Shown: piece by piece, positions 36,258 to 48,100 of the stretch
Layout: the number at the start of each line of letters is the position of its first letter
Numbering within the stretch: position 1 is the stretch's first letter
DNA from: Breviolum minutum Mf 1.05b.01
Taxonomy: Eukaryota > Sar > Dinophyceae > Suessiales > Symbiodiniaceae
NCBI GenBank assembly: GCA_000507305.1
Contig: DF239223.1
Location: 66,284 to 130,283, forward strand
Direction: 5' to 3'
Length of the DNA: 64,000 nt
Program-made: the position numbers and the translations under genes
The notes under the pieces: model-generated
What the model saw: only the letters and a program-made list of their open reading frames with translations
The model's database searches: none
What the model was told of the DNA's origin: nothing

Positions 36258-36695
36258 GTTGAGAGATGTAGGGTGGTGGTGTTCATTGATATCTTGATTG
36301 CTGTGGAGCGTCGAATGGTGTTTTGTTTTTTGTTGAGAGATGTAGAGTGCTGTTCATTGATGTCTTGATTGCTTTGGAGTGTCGAATTGTTGTTTTGATT
36401 TTTGTTTGAGAGATGTAGAGTGGTGTTCATTGATATCTTGATCGCTGTGGGGTGTCGAATTGTTGTTTTGAGTCTTGTTGAGAGATGTAGAGTGGTATTC
36501 ATTGATATCTTGATCGCTGTGGGGTGTCGAATTGTTGTTTTGAGTCTTGTTGAGAGATGTAGAGTGGTGTTCATTGATATCTTGATTGCTTTGGAGTCTC
36601 GAATTGTTGTTTTGATTTTTGTTTGAGAGATGTAGAGTGGTTTTCATTGATATCTTGGTTGATGTGGAGTGGTGTGTCGATTCATTTTGGGGTTT
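36258..36695. repeat. six ~72-bp tandem repeats
   Basis: The unit TTGAGAGATGTAGAGTGGTG followed by TTCATTGATATCTTGAT and GTGTCGAATTGTTGTTTTGA recurs six times (for example at 36478 and 36550). It lies upstream of the first gene of the inverted-repeat element. Minus-strand open frames through it are repeat products. Confidence 0.88.
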
Positions 36696-37102
36696 GTTTA
36701 AATAGTCGGGAAGTAGTGGTGTGTGGTTGTGGATGTTGTTGTTCAGATGCGTTGAGTTAGATGTTATTTGTGCTGGCGGTTTTGATTGTTTTTGAAAGAT
36801 GTTGAGAGATATTGAGATGTCATGAACATGATGTCTGTTTGCATTCATGTAGCCAAATTTGATGAGCTGCTGCTTGTTGCTGACAAAGGTCCAAGAACAG
36901 TTCAACAATCCTTGTGATACATGTTTTCCTAAAAAATCATAACAGCATGAGAACTGATGTAAACAAAGAAGGGTCGTTTTTTCTGCCACAAGGGCTGTTC
37001 GCAAAAAGTGCAACTTACCCAATTCAATCAACAGTTCTTTCTTTTGTGATTTTGTTTGTGAATTGTTTCTTGTATATTGTAAAGATCTTAGCTTCAACTT
37101 CC

Positions 37103-39579
37103 ATGTCGCAAAGGGATATGTCGGCTGGTGAAACATCATTGGTGCAAAAAACTTTTCGAGGAAGATTGAAGAGCAACCCGATGTTGGGAGTTGCAGACTT
37201 GATGAAAGCTTTTCAGAAACTGATTGACTTTCACGCCTCACGGGACATTCGACGAATATTAGATCCTCCAGCAGACATGGACTGGAAGTCAGCGCCACAT
37301 GCGAAGTGGATATGCAGGCAGAGTGTTCTGTTCTCCGCATTGCTGGATTGTGCACCCAACACAGTTTTGACTTCACGCAAAGTCAAAGAAGCTCTTCAGC
37401 GTCTTCATGATGAGGGTGGCTCATTGAATTCAACTAGGAAGGATGATGGAATTCTATGGGACATTATAGACACCAAGATTAGAATCGGCATGGCACAACT
37501 AAGAGAACTCAAGAACAACAGGGATCTTTGCTTGGATAGAGCTCGTAGAAAGCTTTCAGAGGAAGAGCAAGGCCTTTTGCAATCATTGCTTGACAAGGTG
37601 CACTTCAGCAGTGAGGATTCCCCAACGAGTGGCGCACCACCTGCCACTACACAACACCAGCTTGTAGTTGCTAGTCCATCACCACCAACTACTACAGCGC
37701 AGCAACATGAGCAGGAACAACAAAGCACAAAGCACCAGAATGGGAAAGAACAACACGGTCGTCCTGCTACTCCAAAAAGGTCGTCGGCAGCATCATCATC
37801 AGTGCTGCCAGCAGCATTGCCAGCAGCACCAACCCAACAAGACATGTCAAATTTATTTGACAGCATATTATTGGGCAAATCAGCTAAGGCAAAGAAGAAA
37901 CAAGAATCACAAACAAAGGACGTGACGATGACCACATCTTCTGAAACATCCACACCAGACAAGAAGAGGAAGGCTGACATGTTGCTTTCAACAAGGAAAA
38001 GGCTTTCATTTGAAGACACAGATGAGGATGAGGATGAGGATCCCACGGAGGAAGATTCACCACGAAAAGTCAAGATCACACTTCTTCCAAAAGGTGTGCA
38101 GATCATGGCCAGTAGCAAAAAAAAGGACAAAGAGAAGAAAAGGCCAGAGAAACTGAAAGAAAGATCAAGAGAAGAAAGCAGAACCAAAAAGAAGAAAACG
38201 AAGACTGAGGCTGAAGGCGTTGATGGGCAGTCCTCAGCTACTACTGGTTTTTTCTTGGACGGCCTGTTGGACTCATGGAATCAACAAGAAGAAGATCCGC
38301 ATGATGATGATGACGCAGTGGAACCCAACAAGGATGACAAGAAGACAGACAGGAAGAAGAAGGACAAGGAGGACAAGAAGAAGCAGCTCACCGAACAGAC
38401 AGCAGGAGCAAGAGACCGTGATTTCCTTGACCCTGCATCTAGGTTTTTGCTCTGTTGTTGTGGAGGGGTGTTGTTGTGGAGTTTTTTCGATGTTGTTGTG
38501 GAGTGTCAGTTGTTGAGAGATTCTGCTGGTGTCATCGACTGTTTGTGTGAGAGATGTCGTTTGGAGAGGGTTGAGAGTTGACTTGGAGGAATTTGTTCTG
38601 AAGAACTTGTTGCTAATGAGTCGAATATTGCACTTTTGTTTTACCATCATGAGGCAAGGTAGTAAAAGTAGTATATATAGTCTAGTAGTAGTAGTAGGGG
38701 TGGGGTGGACACTCTACTAAGGACGAGGACGCGCTTCTCAGGAAGGTGAAAGCGCAACCACCTGTGAATGCTGATCTTACCTTGCGCCGAAAGTTGAACC
38801 AGAAACTCAAACCAACCAAGAAGACCAAGAAGACTGATAAGACAACCAGCAGTGCACAGAATGAAAAGAAGAAGAAAGGTGGGCAGAAAACACAGACGAA
38901 GAAGCTTAATAAGAAGAAGCCAAAGAAACCAAGAAAAGTTCACGTGCATGATGAGGAAGGAGAAGAAGAAAGTGCTGGTGACTGCCATGATGAGGAAGTT
39001 TCTAGCGATGACGACACCAAGGAGAAGAAGAAGAAGGACAATACAAAAAAGAAGACTCCACCAGAAAAAAGAAACAACCAGTTCAGCCTTGCCCAAGCCC
39101 AGAAGTTGAGCAAGAAGGGCAAGAAACCACCATCAAGTTCATCTTCAAATATCAAGACAGAGGCGAAGAATCCAGCTCCCAAAGTTCGTGCAAGAGGGAA
39201 AACATCTCCAAAAACAGAAAAGACGAAGCAGGATGATGAGCCTCCTCCAGCAGCATCGTCATCACGTCTTAAAGAAGGAAAAGAAGAAAACGCTGCTGGA
39301 GAAGAAATGGAAAGTCGTGTGAAACAACGCCATAGGATTACAAGTCGGGCATATCATCAGACCTTGGATTCTCTCAAGCCCAAGATCAAAGATGGATTCA
39401 CCAAGGGCACCAAGAAGTGGGATGAAGCAATGGAGCATGCAAAATCAAAGGCAAGAGAAGCAGGCAGAGAAGCAGGTAAGAGCTTTGATTTGGAGAACCC
39501 CAAGGAGAAGAAGGATAAGAAGAATGCACCAAATGAGACTGAGGAGGCTGAGGATGATGGCATCCCTGATGTGAGTTAG
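37103..39579 (+). CDS. highly charged lysine-rich protein, two exons (element gene 1)
   Basis: I do not recognise this protein. Exon 1 starts MSQRDMSAGETSLVQKTFRG at 37103. It has an ordered N-terminal third (up to about 37590), a Gln/Ser/Pro-rich middle, and a tail of alternating Lys/Arg and Asp/Glu runs typical of nuclear proteins. Exon 2 (from about 38722) continues the Lys-rich character and ends with KDGFTKGTKKWDEAMEHAKS and an acidic C-terminus. The two join in frame if exon 1 ends at 38428 before GACCC and exon 2 starts at 38722 after AAG, a GA-AG intron. The intron contains TTGTTG and TTGAGAG repeats. Alternatively exon 1 reads on to a stop at 38581 and the parts are separate genes. 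First gene of the inverted-repeat element. Confidence 0.55.
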
Positions 39580-39867
39580 AGCGCAGTCGTCACCCTCTTA
39601 GTGTGCGAAGCATCCCAATCCAAATTTTGACTGATTTGAGAGCATTGTTTGCTTTGGAGAGCCTTGCTTTTGGCGAGTGCAGTCAAAAACAAGCTCATAT
39701 ACATTTTTGGGGATGTGTTGTATCTGAGCGTTTGGAAATTTTCGCAAAGTTTCCGGGTTTGGATGTTAACGTGTTAAATATGTTTTTCATGTCAGTGTTG
39801 TTTCGACAGGATGTTGAACTGTTTTGCATCAGGTTGAGGAGGGTCTTGTTGATGTTGTGATTGTCTC

Positions 39868-39946
39868 TTTTGTTGTTGTTGTTGTTGTTGTTGTTGGTGG
39901 TTGTTGTTGTTGTTGAGAGTTGTTGAGAGTTGTTGAGAGTTGTTGG

Positions 39947-40002
<56 letters not shown>
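39868..40002. repeat. TTG trinucleotide repeats with TTGAGAG units
   Basis: Two TTG runs separated by repeats of GTTGAGAGTT lie between element gene 1 and the RRM gene. Cys- or Thr-rich open frames here are artefacts. Confidence 0.9.
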
Positions 40003-40549
40003 TTTTGTATGTCGAGAGTTTTTGAGTGCTTTGTTGCTGCAAGTGAGTTGTCATGTTGATATCACTGTGTTGCATCACGAGTGGGTCAGACCATCTTGCT
40101 GTTGAGAGGCCAGTGAACAAATGAGAGGTTTTGAGTTGCACATTGAAGGACATCACAACCATTGTTTATACGTTTTAAGACTGTCAAAAGTTATCCTATT
40201 ACGCACAACAACGTCATACAATTCACAGTTCTTTTGTCTCCCCCACAACAATGACTCAACAAAGCATTATGCATGCGCTCTCAAACTAGCATTTGTTTGT
40301 GTCTAGATGTGTTTGGTACAAACATGCACCATGCAGGAGTAGTCCAGGATCAACTTCAACGCTAATTTATAAGTACTACCAAGAAATTAATAAGAAAGAT
40401 ACTGCTGGAACAGTTCGTCAACAATGACATGCTAGAAGGGACAACGCCACAAGCAAATGACAAGTAGGTAGGTCGTCGTGCAGGAACACATCTTACCACA
40501 ACAACACTTACTTTTCCTAATAAGTTTCCTCGGGCGTTAGCAGGGCATC

Positions 40550-42944
40550 ATGGCCAACACGGCCACAAGGGCCGAACATGCTTCGCTCGATGATGATGGG
40601 CTCTTATGGCAGTGCCTGGTGCGCAATTTGGATTGGTATGTCACGCAAACCACACTCAAGAAAGAGGCCGTGGCAAATGGGAATGTGTCCCCTGCGGACA
40701 TTTTAGAGCTGAGGATGTGCCGAACTGGCGCCTTCTTTCCTGGGAGGATGTGCTCTGCTTTTTTTACCTTTCAGTCGAAAGAGTCGGCAGAGCAACTTAG
40801 AGACAGCTGGAATGGTCGAGTCATACCAGCAGTATCTTCTGAAGGAAGCACTTCCTTGACTTGCAAGGTGGTGTCACATGCCAAGAATAGCGGTTTTTCA
40901 CCCTCAGCCACCAGGGATGGTACAACAGCAATGCCATCAAGAGCACCATCGTTAGCAACCACCACAAGACCTGCAGAAAGCATGAGTCAAGGCGACCGCA
41001 TTGCCGAACCAGCATCCTCTCCTGCAGCACCAACACCACCACACCCCTCCGCCGCTCTTGGACCAAGGCCACCTCCGTATCCACCACCAATGAGTGGGGA
41101 GAGATTAAAACGATGGGCGCAGCAACAAAGAGAATGGGCAGCAGCAGCACCACCAACAGCACCAGCACTAGCAAAAGTTCAACAATCGCAAACAACACCT
41201 CCACCACCATTTCCACCACGAACACCACTACCACCACCACCACCACCAACAACACCACTAACACCACGAACACCACCAGCAACAACAACAATGAAACCAA
41301 CAGCAACAACAAAAGGACAAAGAAGAGATGCCCGTGGTGATGATGGAGCTGACTATATGCTGCCAGGCTGCTCAAGATTGCCTGCCAAGGGACAAACAGT
41401 CAGTACTCCTCATCATTCAACAGCTGCTACTGCTTCTGAATTGGCACAAGAAGATGGAGGTGCCGCCGAGGAGAAAGAAGAAAAGACAGCAGACAAAGAA
41501 GCTCAAAAAACGAAGGAAGAAGAAGGAACTCCTGAGACAAAAAAAGAGACACAGATTGAATCTGCAGAAAAACAGTCGCCCCAAAACACAGATCTGGGGA
41601 AGGATGAAGAGGACAAAAAAGATGAACAAGTCGAAGAAAAGAATGAAGAAGAGCTGGAAGAACTTCCGGAACTACCACCAGAACGGGAGACACTGAATGA
41701 GGTACTACTGGAGACTATGACAACAACTCCTACTTCGCCTGCTGGAGCTGGTGGTTTGGGGACCAGTTCCGTCAAGGAAGAATGTCCAAGCAGCCCTCAA
41801 GAAGACCAGCAAGATCCTGAAGTTGCTCAAGGAGTTAAACCTGCAGATACCACAAAAGAAAGCAAGTCAGAGGAGGGGGAAGAAGAAGAACCAGAACAAC
41901 ATGAAGAAGTAGAAGAAGACAGTGCGGAGGAGGACAAGAAGAGCAGTTCGGAGGAGGACAAGAAGCCTCAATCTTCAAAGCCCCAACCAGAAGAACCGGA
42001 GGGGACTCCTTGGGAAAGAAGACAGAAAAGAAGAGAAATGAAGAACAAAGAGGATGGCAGAAAGAAGGCTGAGGATAAGAAGGATGATGCTAAGGAGGGC
42101 AGAACAAAGAGGATGAGAAGAAGCAAATCTGGCTCGAAGCCACGCCAGGAGGCAGGGTTGTCTTGTTGATCGTCGGGGTGGTTGGGCGGTGTCTTAAATG
42201 GATTCATCATTGTGGGGATGTGTTTCTATATGCATTTTCCTGCGGGTCTTTCCACAAGTGTTGTAAGATTTTTGTGTGGTCCCAAAAGATCTGGGTAATT
42301 GAAAGCAAGGATCAATTCTGCCATCATCACTCAACATCATCTTTCGACATCATCACCCAACACTATAGCACAACATCCCCCCTCAACATCACTCAACATT
42401 ATCCCTCATCATCACTCAACATCATCACTCAACATGATCTCTCAACATCATCTCTCGACATCATCTCTCGACATCATCACCCAACACTATTGCACAACTT
42501 CACCCCTCAACATCACTCAACATTATCCCTCATCATCACTCAACATCATCACTCAACATGATCTCTCAACATGATCTCTCAACATCATCTCTCGACATCA
42601 TCACCCAACACTATAGCACAACATCACCCCTCAACATCACTCAACATTATCCCTCATCATCGCTCAACATCCCTAAACTCTTCTTGATGGGTCTTTGTCA
42701 GGACAGGAAGAAACGTGATGAGAAAAGAAAAAGGACGCGATCTTCTTCCCACAAGTCGTCGAGGAAGAAGAAGAGGAAAAGACGACACTCCAAGAAGAGG
42801 AAGGAAAGAAAAAGAAGAGGCCACCACCACAGGGACAAGAAGAGGGCTGCTCCTTCCAGGAGGAGGAGGAGGAGGCGAAGGCGGACACCCTCTTCTTCTT
42901 CGCGCTCTTCCTACTACTACTACGACTCGTCCAGTACTTCTTGA
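40550..42944 (+). CDS. RRM RNA-binding protein with basic Ser-rich tail, two exons (element gene 2)
   Basis: After an ATG at 40550, residues ~20-95 fit an RNA recognition motif: WQCLVRNLDWYVTQTTLKKE as the RNP2-like strand and helix, and GRMCSAFFTFQSKESAEQLR as the RNP1-like strand and second helix. A Pro/Thr-rich linker and long Glu/Lys runs follow. Exon 1 stays open to 42169. Ending it at 42148 before GAGGC and resuming at 42702 after TCAG (a GA-AG intron with CAGGA at both borders) adds an in-frame tail rich in Arg, Lys, His and Ser (KRRHSKKRKERKRRGHHHRD), ending SSSTS at 42944. Such tails resemble those of SR-type splicing proteins. The likely role is RNA binding in the nucleus. An RRM protein is unusual cargo for a DNA transposon. 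Confidence 0.6.
42318..42680. repeat. ~123-bp tandem repeats of CTCAACATCA words
   Basis: The segment CCCAACACTAT(A/T)GCACAAC recurs at about 42357, 42480 and 42604, within an array made of TCAACATC, TCTCTCAACATCATC and TTATCCCTCATCATC words. It fills the intron of the RRM gene. His/Ser/Thr-rich open frames here are not proteins. Confidence 0.88.
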
Positions 42945-43713
42945 CGATGGAATTGCAGCGGTGCGACCCGAGATATCATGTCAGGTGGTGTGGTGGTAAA
43001 AAGAACTGCTTGCAGCTGTCAATCTAGGTGACATCTTCATACTACGTTCCATTTGTGTAGGAGAGTTTCTTTGTTCTTCTCAAAAAGCAAGAAGAGGTCT
43101 TCAAAGATCAAACAGTGATGTCATGTCCTTAAAGTTGTTTTGCCATATTACTTGTAATGTTTTTTTACCACGAATGTTACTCAAAAAATGATGATGCAGT
43201 ACACTTTGTGTTTGGAGATTGGAGCTTGTTTTGAAAGTAGATTTGTGATGATATTGAAGGGGTTTTGAATGTTGAGAGTGTTGAGTGTTGAGGGGGTTGC
43301 ACTTTTTGCGAGTTTGGAGAATGTTGAGGAGGTTGCGAGTTTTGAGAGTTTTGAGAGTGTTGAGGGTTTTGAGAGTTGGGAGTGTTCAATGTCAAAGCTT
43401 AGCTTCACAGCATTACTAATTCATGTTTGTATTTCATGAAAATATTCACAGCTCAGGGTTGCCTACCAATTTCAGAGTTCATCTCCAAATTCCAAAAATC
43501 ATTCAAAGAACATACCTTCAACTGTTGATGCACTATATATATTGGAGTTTTTTGACTTGGCAACTTAGTGGGGAGAAATAAAGTGAGAATTCTTTGAATT
43601 GGTGAAGTGCTTGCTATTCATTTGCTTCTGTACCCGCAACTTTATAGTGTGCTTAAGCAAATCAATTTGCCGCGGAACCTGCTGGTAGTTGTTGTCAGTG
43701 CCTGCACAAGATC

Positions 43714-44193
43714 ATGTCAGGGAAGGGCAATGCTTCTTTGAATTGTGGGCGCTCAGCCGTTGATGTCACCATGGATTCCAATGATGATGGCACAGAGAAT
43801 GTGAATACTCCTCAGCCTGCCTTGGAAGTTCCACCCTCACAGCAAAATGAACCAATCGAAAATGATGATGAGAGTGATGATGAGGATGACATACCATTCT
43901 ACCAGTACACCTTTTCAAGTGATGGGCAGGTTGAAGGCTATGGAACACCATCTCCCCAGGCATTGAACATAGCCAGTTTGCTTGGCAACTTCCTCGCCAC
44001 TCGTCTTGCTGAACAACGTGCTGCTGCTAGCGATCCAGTTGAAGAGTGTGAAGATGGCAATCCTGCTGCATCATCATCAAATTTGGTCCCGCAGGAAGGC
44101 AAAGGCATGGGTAAGACTGCTGCCAAGACCAAAGCAGCCCCAAAGAAGAAGAGCAAGAAACCTACTAAGGGCAGCAGCAAGAAGAAGTATTGA
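43714..44193 (+). CDS. small acidic protein with basic tail (element gene 3)
   Basis: A complete 159-codon frame from ATG to TGA. The N-terminal half is acidic (ENDDESDDEDDIPFYQYTF), a short ordered stretch follows (ALNIASLLGNFLATRLAEQR), and the last 35 residues are rich in Lys (KKKSKKPTKGSSKKKY). No family is recognised. It sits between the RRM gene and element gene 4 on the same strand, with long spacers, so each gene is probably transcribed or trans-spliced separately. Confidence 0.5.
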   Translation: MSGKGNASLNCGRSAVDVTMDSNDDGTENVNTPQPALEVPPSQQNEPIENDDESDDEDDIPFYQYTFSSDGQVEGYGTPSPQALNIASLLGNFLATRLAEQRAAASDPVEECEDGNPAASSSNLVPQEGKGMGKTAAKTKAAPKKKSKKPTKGSSKKKY

Positions 44194-44509
44194 GACATGG
44201 TGATGTTCTACTGATGATATCGCTGATCTGAGGACAGCTGTTTTTGAGTGACCCGATTGAATTTTGGAGTCGCAGAGCTTTGAGACGCTGTTGTGTGGAG
44301 AAAACTCGTTTGAGAGTGTTTGAGAGTTTGCTTGCTAGAACATTACATCAAGAAAAGGTAAAGATATTGTCATGATCTTTTGATATCGCTGATATGAATA
44401 TCATTTTTTTTTGCGTGACACCATTCAACATTTGAGTCGCAAAGTGTTGAGACGCTACGTGGAGCAAGACTTTTTTGAGAGTGTTTCACAGTTGATTGTT
44501 GGAGAGACA

Positions 44510-44765
44510 TTTCTAAAACTGGAAGTTTACTAGAAGTTTCCATGAAACTTCCACTTTCTAAGTATAACTTTAACTAGAAGTTTTGAAGTCGTAAGTAGAA
44601 GTTTTGATAGGCTGCAACTGCACACCTTCCAGCAAATTGCACTACATGCATGTTGAAACTTCCAGTAAACTTCCAGTAAACTGCTTTCAAACTGATTGCA
44701 AAGTGCTAGGTTTCACAACTGGAAGTTTACATGAAACTTCCAGTAAACTTCTACTTGCATACTTG
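44510..44765. repeat. GGAAGTTTAC-type palindromic repeats
   Basis: ACTGGAAGTTTAC and its complement GTAAACTTCCAGT, together with GAAACTTCCA and TAGAAGTTT variants, occur about ten times in both orientations, so many short hairpins can form. Related words occur near both ends of the element (35901-35975 and 53082-53130). Confidence 0.75.
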
Positions 44766-44852
44766 AACGTTACTGCTCAAATTGATCAAGTCCATTTTGA
44801 AATCTTCGTGTGATCTTGAATCTTCTTGAGTGGGCAGCTTTTGAGAGAGACA

Positions 44853-45524
44853 ATGCCATCCACTTTGAGTACCTTGAAAAGGCCTGCGAGCAAGAATGAC
44901 ATGAAGAGACCAGCTTCCGGAGCTGTTGCGACAAAGGCAGGGTCTTTGAACAGGGCAGTGGAGGAGATGAAGAAAGGATGGAAGAATGAAGAGGATGAAG
45001 AAGAGACGACCAAGAAGACCCAGAAGGGCAAGAAGACAGATGGAGGTGAGAAAGGCGATGATGATGAAGACGAAGACGAAGAAGGTGGTGAGGGGGAGGA
45101 TGCAAAACGAGACAAAGGAAAAAGCGTGAAGTTCCAGACCATGAAAAAGAACTTACCACCACACATAGTGCAGCTCTACGAGCAAGAAGCTTTGAACAAA
45201 TCTTCTCCCCGCCAATTCAGAACGACCATCATCAACAGCTTATTTCGCAAGCTCAGCAATGGGCGCTATGAGCTCATTACAGACCAGCCCATGTTCAATG
45301 AATACAAGAAACTGTATGAAAAAAAATATGGGCGTGAAGCTGAGAAAGGCTATCCTCGATCGGTGATGAAAGGCCTTTACTTCCAAAATGATGAAGTTGC
45401 TTTTCAGGCTGCAATCACGAATGGTGAGGTTTACCAGATTGAGCAGGGCGGCAAGGAGTTCTTTGCATTTCAGAGTGTCGAAACCGGATTCGAGAGGCCA
45501 ACTGCGGTGTTGTGTCAAAGATAG
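44853..45524 (+). CDS. protein with KRPAS motifs, acidic linker and C-terminal domain (element gene 4)
   Basis: I chose the ATG at 44853 (MPSTLSTLKRPASKNDMKRP). Two KRPAS motifs are followed by a Lys/Glu/Asp-rich linker. An apparently folded C-terminal half (from about 45150) begins LPPHIVQLYEQEALNKSSPR and includes TIINSLFRKLSNGRYEL and FQAAITNGEVYQIEQGGKEF. I recall no named domain. The composition suggests a nuclear protein. It lies within the inverted-repeat element between gene 3 and the TTG-repeat arm. Confidence 0.55.
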   Translation: MPSTLSTLKRPASKNDMKRPASGAVATKAGSLNRAVEEMKKGWKNEEDEEETTKKTQKGKKTDGGEKGDDDEDEDEEGGEGEDAKRDKGKSVKFQTMKKNLPPHIVQLYEQEALNKSSPRQFRTTIINSLFRKLSNGRYELITDQPMFNEYKKLYEKKYGREAEKGYPRSVMKGLYFQNDEVAFQAAITNGEVYQIEQGGKEFFAFQSVETGFERPTAVLCQR

Positions 45525-45906
45525 TGGTTTAATACTTTCTGGTTTATCTAGCAGAATCTAGCTTATTACTATATTGAGGTTTTGGATTGTTTTGAGACTT
45601 ATTGAATCTTATTGAGAGTTACTGTTGGGAGTTGTTTGTGATTTCAAACTGCAGTTGTGGAGGTGTTTGTGGTTGCAGTTTTGGGTGGTTTGTGACAATA
45701 ATTGTTTACAGTTACTTCTGCGTTTGAGATTGCAGTTGAGATTGCAGTTGTCGAGGGTTTTTGGGAGTTGTTGTTGAGAGTTGTTTGGAGTTGAGATTGC
45801 AGTTGTGGAGGGTTTTTGAGAGTTGTTTGTAGTTGAGATTGCAGTTGTGGAGGGGTTTTGAGAGTTGTTTGCAGTTGAGATTGCAGTTGTGGAGGGTTTT
45901 TGAGAG

Positions 45907-45908
<2 letters not shown>

Positions 45909-45951
<43 letters not shown>

Positions 45952-45952
45952 T

Positions 45953-45984
<32 letters not shown>

Positions 45985-46508
45985 GAGAGTTGTTTGCATT
46001 TGAGCTTGCAGTCGTCGAGGGTTTTCGAGAGTTGTTGTTGAGAGTTGTTTGTGATTTCAGGCTGCAGTTGTGCAGGGGTTTTAAAACTTGTTGTTGAGAG
46101 TTGTTGAGAGTTGTTTGCATTTTGCAGTTGGTAACTGAGAGCTCCTTAGACTTGATGTTATTGATTCTTGAGATCACCCACCACCACCACTTCCACTCTA
46201 TGGTTTTTAGAATCAAGTATTCCAGGATATTCCCCAGACTTAGCAACGTCTCTCAACATCTCAAACCTCTCAACACCATTCAACATTCAACATGTCTTAC
46301 CTTGGAAGAAAGAACACTTGATCTAGCCTTTTTGCACTCAACATCCCTCGACAATGGATTTCAAGCCTAACTCATCATCTCTCAACATCTCAAACCTCTC
46401 AACACCATTCAACATTCAACATGTCTTACGTTGGAAGTAAGAACACTTGATCTAGCCTTTTTGCACTCAACATCCCTCAACAATGGATTTCAAGCCTAAC
46501 TCATCATC
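45909..46508 (+). repeat. left arm of a ~500-bp internal inverted repeat
   Basis: The stretch runs from a TTG repeat through GCTTGCAGTCGTCGAGGG, GACTTGATGTTATTGATTC and ATCACCCACCACCACCACTT to AACACTTGATCTAGCCTTTT. It matches in reverse complement the stretch 52549-53060 with a few indels. The arm also contains two tandem 129-bp units at 46251-46379 and 46380-46508. The arms flank element genes 5 to 7, including the transposase-like gene. Confidence 0.88.
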
Positions 46509-46787
46509 TCTCAACATCTCGACGTACAACCCTTCAAAAGAAACTAGCAGAACAACACAACTTTTGACAACATCATCACTCAACCACTCAACATCCTTCA
46601 ACATGTCCACAACCCCCAACATCAATCAAAAACACTTATCCTTTTTCAATCTATCATAATCTTTCTATAAAAAGGAAAAAGCATGACTTGACCTTTGTCA
46701 ACATCTCCCCTGTATCCTATGCAAGCTGGAGTTTCATATTTGAGGGGCATATCATATATTCATATCATATTTTTTTCTGTTGTAGCT

Positions 46788-47260
46788 GCGTCAGGGGCAC
46801 CCAGCAAGAGACGAGCCTTGAGAAGAAGAGGAAAATCACAGGTGATCAAGCTCGCATTTTGGGCGATTTGCTATCCAAGCTCAATTGGTCCTTCAAACCC
46901 AAGGAGACTGATGCAGCCAAATTCATCGAAGGTGAAGCACTTCCAGATTCTGTCAAGAAACTTCTCTCTCAAGCTCACAACTCAGAAGTGAAGTTATCTA
47001 CGGAGGCGATGAAGTTGATTAAGAAAGTGTCTGAGGGATCCCAAATCTACAAGGACTTGAAGAAGGGCTACACAGAGTCCCAGCAACACATCCAGGACCT
47101 CAAGCACATTTCGGACTTCAAAGAGTTGCCAGGTGCAGCTGAAAAGCCTCTGAACCAGGAAAATTTCAATGAGGCAATGACCAAAGTTGCAAAGCATGCA
47201 CAGCAGTTCAATGAGACTGTGGAGAGTGCCAAAGGCATCCTTCGTGCTCGGAGCAACTAG
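46788..47260 (+). CDS. helical protein exon (element gene 5)
   Basis: The frame ending at 47260 encodes an all-helical, Lys/Glu-rich sequence (KRKITGDQARILGDLLSKLN, then VKKLLSQAHNSEVKLSTEAM and AMTKVAKHAQQFNETVESAK). No ATG precedes the coding part in frame within a sensible distance. The exon probably begins at an acceptor (TTGTAG near 46785 or GTCAG at 46794), and an upstream exon was not found. The family is not recognised. It is the first gene inside the inverted ~500-bp arms. Confidence 0.45.
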
Positions 47261-48100
47261 CTGTGCAGTGGTTGGAGTGACATTCCTCTGATTCTCTATC
47301 TTGTCGAGACCTGAGAAATTTCATTGGAACTGATTAAATAAAGCTAGAAACTAGGAAGTTGGCACTTGTAACAATGACATCCCTTTTACTTATTTTTGGC
47401 GCTATTATTTGGCACCTTTTTAAGCTTTTTTCGTTGGAAAGATTCTTTACTCACCAGGGTTGGTGTTGTTGTGTTGCAAATAGAAAAAAACATGGTTGGA
47501 GCTCAGAGATGATGGGAATGTTAAACATCAACTGTCATGGTGCTAGCAGGCACTGCCGTGGCAGAGTAGCGGACGGTTGGTCTGCTTCCCTGCCAATAGG
47601 GCAATGTGGTTTTGGGCTAGCTTGTATCTTGTTGTGTCGCACGGAGGCCGTGTCGAGAGAGATGTGAAGAAACTAGCTACAGGGTGGAAAACATAGAGTT
47701 GAGAGTTTGCTTTGTTGTGTTGGATTGTTTTGTTGTGGAGAGTGCCAGCTGTGAACTTTGGTTTTACTGTGGAGACTTGATTTTTGAGTGACTTGCTGAT
47801 ATGTTGATGACTTGTTGAATGCTAGATATCTTCTGTTGAGCTTTGCATCTTCAGACTTCGTGTCATCATATGGTACCATAATATAACGACATGTGCAAGT
47901 TTGTGAGAAAATACAGGCGGCCAACAAGCGCCCAATGTTGTTAGTTGTTCCTTCCTTCAAACAACAGGCTAAACAAGGTTGAAGAACTAGTAGTAACTTG
48001 ATTTTTTGACAGCCTTTCCAACTTACTTGCTGCCTTTCAACTGACACATGCACAAGCAAGCAAACAACTCGCAAGATCAGCATATCCAGTCACTTGAAGG

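Noticed and set aside
36354..37376. 340-codon minus-strand open frame
   Set aside because: It is the shadow of element gene 1 plus the 72-bp tandem array and has repeat-driven composition.
37405..38187. 260-codon minus-strand open frame
   Set aside because: Complement of Lys/Glu-rich codons in element gene 1, giving a spurious Ser/Phe/Cys-rich product.
42318..42680. Candidate CRISPR-like array
   Set aside because: Repeat units are degenerate words without unique spacers; it is an intronic tandem repeat in a eukaryotic genome.
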